A stretch of DNA of 61,315 nucleotides from Paenibacillus sp. (GTDB taxonomy: Bacteria; Bacillota; Bacilli; Paenibacillales; YIM-B00363): positions 1 through 61,315 of the forward strand of contig JAPSKX010000006.1 of NCBI GenBank assembly GCA_031181325.1. Direction: 5' to 3'. This document shows, one piece after another, positions 31,954 through 41,059 of this stretch. How positions within the stretch are numbered: position 1 is the stretch's first letter; each line of letters begins with the position of its first letter. A program made the translations under genes and the position numbers. A model generated the notes under the pieces. That model was not told the DNA's origin and made no database searches. It saw only the letters and a list, made by a program, of their open reading frames with translations.

Positions 31954-32517
31954 ATGAAAACGCCGAACGGCCTGTCAGAAGAACAGTTCGAGAAGATCCG
32001 CTCGATCCGCCAGCGCGTCATCGAGACGATCGGCAGCAATATGGACTTATACGGCATCACCTTGTCCATCGGGCATATGTACGGCCATATGTATTTTCAT
32101 AACGAACCCGTAACCCTCGACGAGATGGGCGACGTCATGGGCATGAGCAAGACGAGCATGAGCACGGGCATGCGCACCTTGATCGATCTGAAGATGGTTC
32201 ACAAGGTATTGGGCAAGGGATCGCGGAAGGACCTGTACGTCGTGGAGAACGATTGGCACCAGACGTTCATCGATTATTTCTCGGTGGAATGGCGCAAGTC
32301 GATCGAGATGAACCTCTCGGCGATCAACAAGGCGCTGAACGAGGTGCGGAGGCTCCGTCGCGACGCGCAGGAGGCGCAGGACGACGCGCTCTCCGTCGTG
32401 TTGGATCAGGACGAAACGAAGCTGAACGAGGCGCGGAAATATTATTTATGGTTGGACCGATTGATCGACGCCTTCGAATCCGGAGACATCTTCGAGCTCG
32501 TGCCGAAAGAGGAATAA
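31954..32517 (+). CDS. gbsR: GbsR/OpcR-type MarR-family regulator of osmoprotectant genes
   Basis: A 187-residue winged-helix regulator. The recognition region reads VTLDEMGDVMGMSKTSMSTG, then MRTLIDLKMVHKV and GKGSRKDLY, the GbsR signature. A long C-terminal helix pair follows. In Bacillus, GbsR and OpcR repress choline or glycine-betaine import and synthesis and respond to choline. The ATG at 31954 has AGGAGGG ten bases upstream; the frame begins at 31894 without a site. It is divergent from opuA and convergent with the BCCT gene, its two likely targets. No gbsAB is in the window. Confidence 0.92.
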   Translation: MKTPNGLSEEQFEKIRSIRQRVIETIGSNMDLYGITLSIGHMYGHMYFHNEPVTLDEMGDVMGMSKTSMSTGMRTLIDLKMVHKVLGKGSRKDLYVVENDWHQTFIDYFSVEWRKSIEMNLSAINKALNEVRRLRRDAQEAQDDALSVVLDQDETKLNEARKYYLWLDRLIDAFESGDIFELVPKEE

Positions 32518-32524
32518 CGCAATC

Positions 32525-32571
32525 AAGCGACCGCACGTCCGGGGCCCCGGACGCATGCGATCGCTTTTTTT
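32525..32571. terminator. Bidirectional terminator between gbsR and the BCCT gene
   Basis: A long stem (AAGCGA...CGTCCGGGG paired with CCCCGGACG...TCGCTT) followed by seven T on the + strand. It ends 5 bases before the BCCT stop codon. Confidence 0.85.
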
Positions 32572-32576
32572 ATTAA

Positions 32577-34133
32577 TTATCTGGCTTTTTCTTTCCGCCC
32601 GCCGAACGGGAACCGGAAGCCGCCCTCCTCGGCCTTCGTTCCCCCGGTCCGCCCGGTACCGGAGCGCAGCTCGCCGCCGAACGCCCGGAGCATCGAGATC
32701 GCCATTAGGATCAATACGAAAGCGAGCGGGAACGCCGCGACGATGATCGCGGTCTGCATCGCCTCGAGGCCCCCCGACATCATGAGCACGATCGCGGAAG
32801 CGGACAAGATAAGGCCCCAGATCGTCTTCACGCTCGTGGGCGGATTCAGGCTTCCCCCGGTCGTCTGCATGCCGAGCACGAACGTCGCGGAATCGGCGGA
32901 CGTAATGAAGAACGTCGCGATCAGCAGCAGCGTAACGGCGATGAGCCCCCCTTGCAGGGGCAAGTGCTCGTACACCGAGAAGATCGCGGTCTCGAGCGAC
33001 TGCCCCGAGATCGGGATGCCGAGCCGGTACTCCAGGTCGATCGCGGTTCCGCCGTAGACGGCGAACCAGAACGTGCACACGAGCGTGGGGACGAGCGTCA
33101 CCGCCACGAGGAATTCCCTCACGGTCCTTCCCTTCGAGACGCGGGCGATGAACGTGCCCACGAACGGCGCCCAAGCGATCCACCACGCCCAATAGAAGAT
33201 CGTCCAGTTTTGCACCCATGCGGCGCGCTCCGGATGGAACGGCGCGAGACGCAGCCCCATGCTGGGCAAATTTTGTATATATTCGCCAAGCGTCGTAATG
33301 TACAAGTTCAGCAGGAAGACGGTCGGACCGACAAGGAGCACGCCGAAGAACAGAATCGCCGCGAGCGCCATATTCACGTTGCTTAAGAACGCGATGCCCC
33401 GCTTCAGTCCCGTCGAAGCGGACAAAATAAACAGCACCGTGACGACGGCGATGATCGCCAGTTGAATGCCGAACGTGTTCGGAATTCCCGTCGAATAGCT
33501 GAGCCCCCCGTTAATTTGCGCGGCGCCCAACCCCAGCGAAGCGGCTACGCCGAAGATCGTCGCGAAGACGGCGACCGTGTCGACGGCCGTTCCCGCGATC
33601 CCCTTGGTCTTGTCGCCGAACAACGGATACAGCGCCGCGCTCATGAGCCCGGGATACCCTTTCCGAAACTTGAAATACGCGAGCGCCAATGCAATTGTGG
33701 CATAGATCGCCCAAGCATGCAGCCCCCAATGCAGGAACGTATACCGCATCGCGATCTTCGCCGCCTCGTCGGTCTTCCCTTCGCCGAGCGGCGGATCCGC
33801 GAAGTGGGAGATCGGCTCGGACACCCCGAAGAAGAGCAGCCCGATGCCCATGCCCGCGCTGAACAGCATCGCGAACCACGTCAATCTGTTGAAATCCGGC
33901 TTGTCCTCCGCTTGACCCAGCTTGATCTTCCCGTACTTGCTGCAGACGAGGAACACCGCGAAGATCAAAAAGAACGTGGCGCACAGCTGGTAAAACCAGC
34001 CGAACGACTCCAGGAAGAACGACTGCAAATCGCTCATCACTTCCGCCAGCCTCTCGGGGAAGAGGACTCCCCAGCCTACAAAGACGACACATACCGCAAG
34101 GGCGATCCAAAATACTTTCGTCACTTCGCGCAT
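32577..34133 (-). CDS. BCCT-family transporter (OpuD/BetT type)
   Basis: A 518-residue sodium- or proton-coupled transporter for glycine betaine, choline or related compounds, with about twelve helices. The family signature is WTIFYWAWWIAWAPFVGTFI, then ARVSKGRTVREF. The substrate cage Trp-rich region (FLHWGLHAWAIYA) and GMGIGLLFFGVSEPI are present. Length is normal. AAGGAGTGAG is 5 bases before the ATG. Lying next to gbsR and opuA, it is very probably OpuD-like. Specificity between betaine and choline cannot be fixed by eye. Confidence 0.93.
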   Translation of the reverse strand: MREVTKVFWIALAVCVVFVGWGVLFPERLAEVMSDLQSFFLESFGWFYQLCATFFLIFAVFLVCSKYGKIKLGQAEDKPDFNRLTWFAMLFSAGMGIGLLFFGVSEPISHFADPPLGEGKTDEAAKIAMRYTFLHWGLHAWAIYATIALALAYFKFRKGYPGLMSAALYPLFGDKTKGIAGTAVDTVAVFATIFGVAASLGLGAAQINGGLSYSTGIPNTFGIQLAIIAVVTVLFILSASTGLKRGIAFLSNVNMALAAILFFGVLLVGPTVFLLNLYITTLGEYIQNLPSMGLRLAPFHPERAAWVQNWTIFYWAWWIAWAPFVGTFIARVSKGRTVREFLVAVTLVPTLVCTFWFAVYGGTAIDLEYRLGIPISGQSLETAIFSVYEHLPLQGGLIAVTLLLIATFFITSADSATFVLGMQTTGGSLNPPTSVKTIWGLILSASAIVLMMSGGLEAMQTAIIVAAFPLAFVLILMAISMLRAFGGELRSGTGRTGGTKAEEGGFRFPFGGRKEKAR

Positions 34134-34249
34134 GCGATCTCACTCCTTGACCATAGGATGCCGAATTCCATCGACTCCCATGCAAGGGCCTCTCGGTCAA
34201 TGCGTTTACCAATACCGCCGGCGGTCGACGGCTTGCAGCGCGACGGGCG

Positions 34250-35608
34250 TCATCGGGCCGCTTCCTTCCGCGCGAGCGACAGCCGGATCGTTCTCGGCTC
34301 CCCCGTCAGGTCGAACCGCAGGAAGACGAGCTCGCCGCCGATGATGCGCGCCTCGACGCCTTCCGCGCAAGCCTCGACGTCGAAGCCCTCGAGCGCATCC
34401 CAATACGTTAAGCCGAACGGCATCGGCGGGAAGTGGCCGATCTCGATCTTCATCTCGATCCGCCGCTCCGTCTTCCGATAGTCCGCCACGAATACTTGCG
34501 GAATGTCCTGATCGAACTCCTTCTCCATGTTCCATTGCCCGACGTAGCTTCGCATCAGCCGGGGACGCATGTCGCCGCGGACGAACGACATCTGGCAATC
34601 GCGGTCGTAGTAGAGGAAGGTGTCGGGCCAAGGTCCGACGCCCGTTCCGCCGAGCGCCAGCGTATAATCGTTCACGTCCGGCCGAACGCCCGAGTCCCGT
34701 ACAAGCATGTACGACGGCGAAGTCGTCTCGTTCTTCGCTTTGTACAGCGCGACGGCGTTCGGCACCGTCGTCAGCGTAATCGGGAAGGACGTAATGTAGG
34801 CGAAGAACCGATCCAGCATGCCCGCGTTCGCTTCCACTTGACCGGGGTCGAACACCGCGAACCGATCGGTATATTCCATCTCGTGCCCTTCCTGCTGCTG
34901 CAGGAAGTACACCTGCTCGTTATGCTCGGTATTCGATAAGTACTCCTGAAACACATGCTTCCAATATTCGATGTTCTCGCCCGTGCAGAGGCCCGCGCGA
35001 TAGACGTCGTCCGGATCGGTCGAATAGATGACCGGACTGCCGGAGTGGATCGTCGCATGCAGATCCCGCGCCGTCCATTCGAAAGCGACGACTTGCCCGC
35101 GGCCGGGATGAGGCGCCTTGAAGCGGCGCCCGTCCACGTACCACGATCCCCATGGAATGCCCTTGTGAGTAATGCCGTCCCACCACACCTGTTCCCAGCA
35201 ATAGCCCCACATCCCCTCGAAGCCGAGCTCTTCCAGCGCTTCGATCGCCTCGTTGTATATTTTCCCGCGACCGGCCACCTTCGTCTTGGCCCATGAGAAC
35301 GCCTTCGCGACGACGGCCCAGTCGCGCTCCACCGCGCGCTTCCACTTCTCCTTCGACATGCCCGCGTCTTCGACGAAGAACGGCGTCTGCAGGATGACGT
35401 CGTCTCCGTACGCGTCATGCCACTCCCGAATCCGATCCTCGAGCGCGGGGACGGAGCCGGCGTTCACGATCCAAGTCACGGGAATCCCGTGTCGATGCGC
35501 CAAGTCCGCGGTCCGCTCGATGCCGTCCGTCGCGACGCCTCGCCCCCATGTCGCGTCGTAATGCGCCGCGTAGCTGACGAACGTGTAGATCAATCGTTCC
35601 GGTCTCAC
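34250..35608 (-). CDS. Unknown 452-residue protein, polysaccharide-deacetylase-like N-terminal fold suspected
   Basis: A 452-residue cytoplasmic protein; no signal peptide or membrane helix. The first 150 residues resemble a deacetylase/GH-type barrel in rhythm (YTFVSYAAHYDATWG, HGIPVTWIVNAGS, GDDVILQTPFF) but lack a clear HxxxH. The middle is aromatic-rich (WGYCWEQVWWDG, GIPWGSWYVDGRRF). A C-terminal beta domain follows (MSFVRGDMRPRLMRSYVGQW and LVFLRFDLTGEPRTIRLSL). It begins with GTG overlapping the lipoprotein stop (GTGA), so it belongs to the sugar ABC operon and probably acts on the imported sugar. I cannot name the family. Confidence 0.75.
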   Translation of the reverse strand: MRPERLIYTFVSYAAHYDATWGRGVATDGIERTADLAHRHGIPVTWIVNAGSVPALEDRIREWHDAYGDDVILQTPFFVEDAGMSKEKWKRAVERDWAVVAKAFSWAKTKVAGRGKIYNEAIEALEELGFEGMWGYCWEQVWWDGITHKGIPWGSWYVDGRRFKAPHPGRGQVVAFEWTARDLHATIHSGSPVIYSTDPDDVYRAGLCTGENIEYWKHVFQEYLSNTEHNEQVYFLQQQEGHEMEYTDRFAVFDPGQVEANAGMLDRFFAYITSFPITLTTVPNAVALYKAKNETTSPSYMLVRDSGVRPDVNDYTLALGGTGVGPWPDTFLYYDRDCQMSFVRGDMRPRLMRSYVGQWNMEKEFDQDIPQVFVADYRKTERRIEMKIEIGHFPPMPFGLTYWDALEGFDVEACAEGVEARIIGGELVFLRFDLTGEPRTIRLSLARKEAAR

Positions 35609-37200
35609 TTTTTATTTTCCGCCCGCCATGCGTCGATCTGCTTCTGGAGCTCGGCCGCGACCTTCTCGATGCCCGCCGCCTTCAGCTTCTCGGACCGTTC
35701 GTCTATCATCCCGGACACGTTCGCCACCGCGCCGGAGCTTAAGATGCCGTATTCCTGCGCGACCGACGTCAGCTGCGTAATCTCGTTCTTCACGTTCGTA
35801 TCGTCGAACACGAAGCCGAGCAACGGGAACCGCTTCGCCTCGTCATTGAACTTTTCCCAGTTCTGATACAGATCGTCCGGCTGTCCCGGTTTCAAATAGT
35901 TGATCAGTTGATTGCCGATGACCCAGAACAGCGCGGAGCTGCCGTAACCGGAATCCGCGATCGGCTCGATCCGGTTGTCGCCGACCTTCTTGTAATGCTT
36001 CCCTTCGATGCCGTGCACGATTAAGTTGACGGCATACGGATCGGTGTGCAGGTAGTTGAGCACCATCATGGCGCGCGCCGGATCCTTCGACGTCCGGGAG
36101 ATCGCGAACAACGAGCCCGTCGCGAGATCGGTCGTCACGATCGGCTCCTCGACGACGTGCGAGATGTATTCGTATTTGTTCTGATCGCCGATCGACATCT
36201 CGATGTCCGAGCCCGGCTTCCAGACGGTCGTCTGTACCCAGATCTTTCCCTGCTTCCGGATGTCTCCGACGCTCGTCGTCGCCGTCGCCGAGTCGGCGTT
36301 GATGTACCCTTTCTCATAGTACTTCCGATACAACTCGTATTCGCTCTTGTTGATCGCGTCGATCTCCGGATCGATCAAGGTCTTTACCTTCATCTCCGTC
36401 GAGGCGCCGTCCACGAAGAACATCGGCACGGAAGCCGGGGACGGACCGACCGGGCGGAACGTAGAGTTCGTCTCGTACATCATGAACGGAATTTTGCCCG
36501 CAGTCGTATACTGCTGAATCATCTCGGGCTCGCTCGCCTTCAGCTGCTCGTACCACGGCTCCAAATCCGCCATCTTGTTGATCGACTCGATCGGAATGTT
36601 ATATTTCTCGACGATGTCCTTACGGTACGTGAACGCTTTGCCTTGCGTAATTTCCTTGTTCGTCGGAATCGCGTACAGTTTGCCGTTCATGCGCGGCGCC
36701 TCGAGATACAGCGGGTTCAGCCGCTCCTTGATGCCTTGTCCGTGCTCCTCGAGCAGCTCGTCGAGCTCCAGGTACGCGCCTTTCGTAATGTTGCTGAAGA
36801 AACCGAGCCAGGACGCAGAGAACACGAGGTCCATCTTCTCGCCCGTATTCATGGCGAGCTCCGTCCGTTGCCGGTAGTCGCTCGAGGCGATCGGCTGCAG
36901 CTTGACGGTCGCATTGATTTTTTCTTTGAAAAATTTGCTCAGCTCCGCCTCCACCAAGGCGTCGTCCTCCTGCGGCGTGCCGAAATACGTAATGACGACT
37001 TCGTACGGGTCCAGCTTCGCCGGCGCATCCGCGGCGTCTCCATCCGTCTCTTGCGCGGCAGGCGTCTGCGGTTGCGGCGCCCCGCCCCCGTCCTTCGTCT
37101 CCGCTCCGCCGCCGGCGCCGCTCGAGCAGGCCGTCAGCAGGAGCGCGAGCGCCATCGTCGGAGCGAGCAGCGCGCGGAACGTCCCTTTGTTTCGATTCAT
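35605..37200 (-). CDS. Extracellular sugar-binding lipoprotein of an ABC transporter
   Basis: A 531-residue binding protein (LipO type). Signal peptide with lipobox LLTACS, then a Gly/Glu-rich linker, then a family-1 solute-binding fold (VVITYFGTPQEDDALVEAEL, INATVKLQPIASSDYRQ, LYAIPTNKEITQGKAFTYRK and a late NYLHTDPYAVNLIVHGIEG). Such proteins bind oligosaccharides from plant polymers in Paenibacillus. The ATG at 37200 has GGAGGG 8 bases upstream. It follows the two permeases and precedes the unknown enzyme, coupled by overlap. No ATPase is encoded nearby. Confidence 0.93.
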   Translation of the reverse strand: MNRNKGTFRALLAPTMALALLLTACSSGAGGGAETKDGGGAPQPQTPAAQETDGDAADAPAKLDPYEVVITYFGTPQEDDALVEAELSKFFKEKINATVKLQPIASSDYRQRTELAMNTGEKMDLVFSASWLGFFSNITKGAYLELDELLEEHGQGIKERLNPLYLEAPRMNGKLYAIPTNKEITQGKAFTYRKDIVEKYNIPIESINKMADLEPWYEQLKASEPEMIQQYTTAGKIPFMMYETNSTFRPVGPSPASVPMFFVDGASTEMKVKTLIDPEIDAINKSEYELYRKYYEKGYINADSATATTSVGDIRKQGKIWVQTTVWKPGSDIEMSIGDQNKYEYISHVVEEPIVTTDLATGSLFAISRTSKDPARAMMVLNYLHTDPYAVNLIVHGIEGKHYKKVGDNRIEPIADSGYGSSALFWVIGNQLINYLKPGQPDDLYQNWEKFNDEAKRFPLLGFVFDDTNVKNEITQLTSVAQEYGILSSGAVANVSGMIDERSEKLKAAGIEKVAAELQKQIDAWRAENKK

Positions 37201-37282
37201 ATACAAGACCCTCCTATAAGAAATGATTATTCTATAGATCGAACCCGACCGCTAGGCCGGAGATCGGTTCTACCGATGCGAA

Positions 37283-38194
37283 TTACCCTTTGATGGCGCC
37301 GACGGTCAGCCCTTTGACGAAATATTTCTGGAAGAACGGGTAGACGACAAGGATCGGACCCATGCCGACGACGGCCATCGCCATCTGCAGCGACTCGTTC
37401 GGCAGATTTTCCAGCAGCGCCGGATTTTGCGCCGCCAGCGCCACGTTGTCGCGCAGAAATTGAATATCGTTAATGACGCGGATCATTAAATATTGAAGCG
37501 GATACTTATCCTCCGAGCGAATAAACAAAAGCGCGTTGAACCAGTCGTTCCAATAGGCGATCGTGCTGAACAACGCCATCGTCGCCATGACGGGCAGCGA
37601 CAGCGGCAGCACGACCCGCGCGAAGATGCGCAGCTCGCCTGCGCCGTCGATGCGGGCGGATTCGACGAGCGACGGATGAATCGTCGACTGGAAGAACGTC
37701 CGCATGATGAAGACGTTGAACGGCGCGATGAGCAGCGGCAGGATCAACGCGAAATACGAATCCGTCAGCCCCAATCCCTTCGTGTACACGATGTACTTGC
37801 TCACGAGGCCGCCGCTGAACAGCATCGTGAAGAATAAGAAGAACGTGAAGAAGCCGCGGTACGGGTAATCGGCCCGGGAGATCGGGTATGCGTACAGCGC
37901 CATCAGGACGACGCCGAGCAGCGTGCCGACGACCGTAATGCCGATGCTTACGCTATACGCTCCTAGGATCGTGCCGTAATCGGTGAACAAGCTTTCGTAT
38001 GCGATCCAGGACAACCGTTCCGGGAAGAAGCTGTATCCGTTCTCGAGCAGCGAGTCGTTGTGCGTAAGCGAGACGATCGCGACCAAGACGACGGGCAGCA
38101 CGCAGACCAGCGACAAGGCGATAAATAATAGGTGCAGCGCCGCATTCGCGATGGGAGAGACGCTGTTGTCGCGACGAGTCGCGCGAATTTCCAT
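37283..38194 (-). CDS. Sugar ABC transporter permease, YtcP/CarB type
   Basis: A 303-residue permease with about six helices. The coupling motif is ESARIDGAGELRIFARVVLP, then LSLPVMATMALF. The end FQKYFVKGLTVGAIKG is the hallmark of the YtcP/CarB subgroup, which pairs with LplB-type permeases. It is downstream of the LplB-type gene by 27 bases. The energy-providing ATPase is presumably a shared MsmX-type protein elsewhere. Confidence 0.93.
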   Translation of the reverse strand: MEIRATRRDNSVSPIANAALHLLFIALSLVCVLPVVLVAIVSLTHNDSLLENGYSFFPERLSWIAYESLFTDYGTILGAYSVSIGITVVGTLLGVVLMALYAYPISRADYPYRGFFTFFLFFTMLFSGGLVSKYIVYTKGLGLTDSYFALILPLLIAPFNVFIMRTFFQSTIHPSLVESARIDGAGELRIFARVVLPLSLPVMATMALFSTIAYWNDWFNALLFIRSEDKYPLQYLMIRVINDIQFLRDNVALAAQNPALLENLPNESLQMAMAVVGMGPILVVYPFFQKYFVKGLTVGAIKG

Positions 38195-38221
38195 ATAGGA
38201 TTCTCCTCCGTAAAGCGCGGG

Positions 38222-39190
38222 TTAGAACAGCGCTTGTTCTTCGTCGATCTTCCGAACCGTCCAGTTCGTGGCGAGCACCATCAGGAAGCCGAGCACCGAT
38301 TGCACGAGCGCCGCCGCCGACGACATGCCGATATCGTTGAGGCGCAGCAACACGCGATAGACGTACGTATCGACCGTGTCGGTCACCGGATAGAGCGCCC
38401 CCGAATCCAGCGGAACCTGGTAGAACAACCCGAAGTCGCTGCTGAACATACTGCCCATCGAGAGGATCGTGAAGATGATGATCACCGGCTGAATCATCGG
38501 AAGCGTAATATGAAGCGTCTGCTTCCACTTGGTCGCGCCGTCGATGACGGCCGCCTCGTAATATTCCGGATCGATGCCCGCGATCGCCGCGATATAGATG
38601 ACTGCGCCGATGCCGACGCCCTTCCAAGCGTTCACGAGCACGAGGATATACGGCCAGAATTCCTTAGCGGTGTACCAGAATACCGGGTCTTCTCCGATCC
38701 AGCGCAGCAGCGTCGCGTTCACGAAACCGTGCGTCGGATGGAGGAAGGCGTACACCAAATAGCTCACTACGACCATCGACAAGAAATTCGGCAGGATCAG
38801 GAAGCTCTGATACGCCTTGGGCAGCCAGCGGGCGCGCACTTCGTTGATCGCGATCGCAAGCGCGACGGACAACGTCGTATTCACGATCATAAAGACAAGA
38901 CTATACGACACAGTATTTCGCGTGATGCGCCATACCGAGCCCGAGTCGAACAGAAATTCGAAGTTCTTGAACCCGACCCACGGACTGCCGAAGATACCGT
39001 CGATGAAGTTTACGTTCTTGAATGCGATGAACACGCCGAAGATCGGCAAGTAGTTGTTCAGGAGAATGACCAGCACCGGCGGAAGCAGCAGCAGCGTCAA
39101 AAACCGAGACTTCCAGAACGTCCGGAACCATCGGTGCGGCGCGCCCGGCCGCACCGGCCTTGACGCTTGCGTTCCGATTCCTTCTCTCAT
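38222..39190 (-). CDS. Sugar ABC transporter permease, LplB type
   Basis: A 322-residue permease. FWKSRFLTLLLLPPVLVILL precedes YLPIFGVFIAFKNVNF, an LplB signature. The coupling loop is YEAAVIDGATKWKQTLHITLP, followed by IFTILSMGSMFSSDFGLFYQ. The ATG at 39190 has AAAGGAG about 10 bases upstream; the frame extends to 39289. First gene of the transporter operon. A terminator (39287-39323) separates it from the two-component genes upstream. Confidence 0.92.
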   Translation of the reverse strand: MREGIGTQASRPVRPGAPHRWFRTFWKSRFLTLLLLPPVLVILLNNYLPIFGVFIAFKNVNFIDGIFGSPWVGFKNFEFLFDSGSVWRITRNTVSYSLVFMIVNTTLSVALAIAINEVRARWLPKAYQSFLILPNFLSMVVVSYLVYAFLHPTHGFVNATLLRWIGEDPVFWYTAKEFWPYILVLVNAWKGVGIGAVIYIAAIAGIDPEYYEAAVIDGATKWKQTLHITLPMIQPVIIIFTILSMGSMFSSDFGLFYQVPLDSGALYPVTDTVDTYVYRVLLRLNDIGMSSAAALVQSVLGFLMVLATNWTVRKIDEEQALF

Positions 39191-39286
39191 ATGGCTTGTG
39201 CTCCTTTCTCTATATTCGTAGTATAGGGGCGGTCGCGCCGAATGCCGATGATGGATCCGAGCGACACTGTGATGTATTTCTAGGTA

Positions 39287-39323
39287 CAAAAAAACAGCGC
39301 GCCGACGAAGCGTCGGGCGCTGT
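39287..39323 (-). terminator. Terminator after the YesM-type kinase
   Basis: On the minus strand, arms ACAGCGCCCGACGC and TCGGCGCGCTGT (small mismatches) are followed by seven T. It starts 2 bases after the kinase stop. Confidence 0.85.
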
Positions 39324-39325
39324 AA

Positions 39326-41059
39326 TCATCTATCGCTATAGGGGATACGGATTTCGGCGACCAGGCCGACGCCTTCTCGCGACGCGAACCGCAGCCCGTA
39401 CCCCTCTCCGAAATGCAGCCGGACGCGCCGATGCACGTTGCGGATGCCGTATCCCTTGTCGCTTGTCTCCTCCTCCAGACTCCGATTCAATCGCTCCGGA
39501 TCGACGGGCAGGAAGCCGTTATCCTCTACGACCAACCGGATGCCGTCCTCGGCGCTCCGCGTCCGCACCCAGATCTCCCCCTCGCCGTCCATGCCGCTGA
39601 CGCCATGGAAGATGGCGTTCTCGACGAGCGGCTGCAAGATGACCTTCGGAGCGGCGTACCCGGCGAGCGAGTCGTCGACGTCCCAATGCACTTGGAACCG
39701 ATTCGGGTACCGCTTCATCTGCAGGCGGCAATACGCCCCGACGTGCTCCAGCTCCTCGCCGACGGTAATGACCGTCTTCCCCTTGCTGAGTCCGATGCGA
39801 AGCAGCTTCGATAAATCCTTCACCATCTCCCCGACATCCTGATTGCCGCTGTCGAGCGCATACCAATAGATCGAATCGAGCGTGTTGTACAGCAGATGCG
39901 GCGTAATTTGGGAATGCAGCGCCGCCAACTCGCTCTCCTTCTGTTTAATTTTCATGACGTAATTTTCCTGCACCGACTGATCGAGCCTTCGCGTCATCTT
40001 CAGGAACGCTCCGTATAAGAGCCCGAATTCGTCGGTTCGCCGGAAGTCGCCGTCCGTATGCAGCGGTTGTCCGGGCTCGTAAATTTTCGTCACGTTCACC
40101 AAGCGAAGCACCGGCTTCACGATCAAGCGCAGCAGATAGAGCACGAAGAGCAGCACGAACGCGAGGTATACGGCCGCCACCGCGAGGAGCGCCCACGGGT
40201 ACGCCGTACGATTGCCCGTAATCGCATCGAGCGGGATCTTATACACCAACGTCGTGTCGAACGCAGAGCGACGGGAGAACGCATACAACCAGCTCCCTGC
40301 GCCGCCCGTCTCGAAGTAATAGCCGGCTTCCCGTCCCGCGGCGGCCCCCGGCACCGCTTCCAGCGCCTCGGACTGCGTCCCGGCTTTCATCAACAGCTCG
40401 CCGCGGCCGTCGAACACATAGGTCGCCGCTCCTTCCGGGAGCAGGACGGAGACGAGGTCGCGCGTAAGCAGCACCTCCAGCTTCGTCACGACGAGCAAGC
40501 CGATCGTTTCGTCGTAATTTTCCGGATTCAGGATACTTCGCACGTAACCGACCGTCGACGGGTTCCCGAACGCCTGAGGGATCAGCCGAAGCGTTCCCGC
40601 GCCGCCTTCCTCCAGCGCTTCCTTCCCCCAGTCCGGCAGATCGCCGGCATCCGCGCGGTAATACTTGAAGCCGGCAGACTTATAGGACAGATCGACGGGA
40701 GGCGCTCGGCCTTCCTCGTTCTTCATATATAATGTATATTCGCTGCCGTCCGAGGACCAACGGTCGAGAACGGCATCCGCCGCCCGAATGTCCCCGAGCG
40801 TCTCGATGCGGGTCCAGAACCGGTATTGCGCGGGATCGCTGAAGAAGTGATTATCGAGCAGCGTGACGGTACGGCCGTTCACGGCGGACAACGACTTCTC
40901 GAGCGTGATATGATTTTGTTCCGCCAGCTGCAGCGTCGTGCGTCCGACCTCATCCAGCATCGAATCCGAGGCGGTCTTCATTGATATCCACGCGATCGCG
41001 AGGAACGGTCCGACGATGAACAACGCGAACGCCAGGGTCAGCTTATACTTGAGCTTCAG
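39326..41059 (-). CDS. YesM-family sensor histidine kinase
   Basis: A membrane kinase of 577 residues if the CTG at 41059 is the start. N-terminal helix (LTLAFALFIVGPFLAIAW), extracellular dCache-like sensor, second helix (ALLAVAAVYLAFVLLFVLYL), HAMP, then the His_kinase H-box (SQITPHLLYNTLDSIYWYA) and ATPase (VILQPLVENAIFHG, VEDNGF, GYGIRNVHRRV). It would sense the sugar outside and phosphorylate the YesN-type regulator upstream. No ATG, GTG or TTG lies in frame before 41023; CTG at 41059 has GGGGGG six bases upstream and overlaps the yesN stop as CTGA, and it restores the whole first helix. The first conventional start is TTG at 41023. Confidence 0.88.
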   Translation of the reverse strand: MKLKYKLTLAFALFIVGPFLAIAWISMKTASDSMLDEVGRTTLQLAEQNHITLEKSLSAVNGRTVTLLDNHFFSDPAQYRFWTRIETLGDIRAADAVLDRWSSDGSEYTLYMKNEEGRAPPVDLSYKSAGFKYYRADAGDLPDWGKEALEEGGAGTLRLIPQAFGNPSTVGYVRSILNPENYDETIGLLVVTKLEVLLTRDLVSVLLPEGAATYVFDGRGELLMKAGTQSEALEAVPGAAAGREAGYYFETGGAGSWLYAFSRRSAFDTTLVYKIPLDAITGNRTAYPWALLAVAAVYLAFVLLFVLYLLRLIVKPVLRLVNVTKIYEPGQPLHTDGDFRRTDEFGLLYGAFLKMTRRLDQSVQENYVMKIKQKESELAALHSQITPHLLYNTLDSIYWYALDSGNQDVGEMVKDLSKLLRIGLSKGKTVITVGEELEHVGAYCRLQMKRYPNRFQVHWDVDDSLAGYAAPKVILQPLVENAIFHGVSGMDGEGEIWVRTRSAEDGIRLVVEDNGFLPVDPERLNRSLEEETSDKGYGIRNVHRRVRLHFGEGYGLRFASREGVGLVAEIRIPYSDR

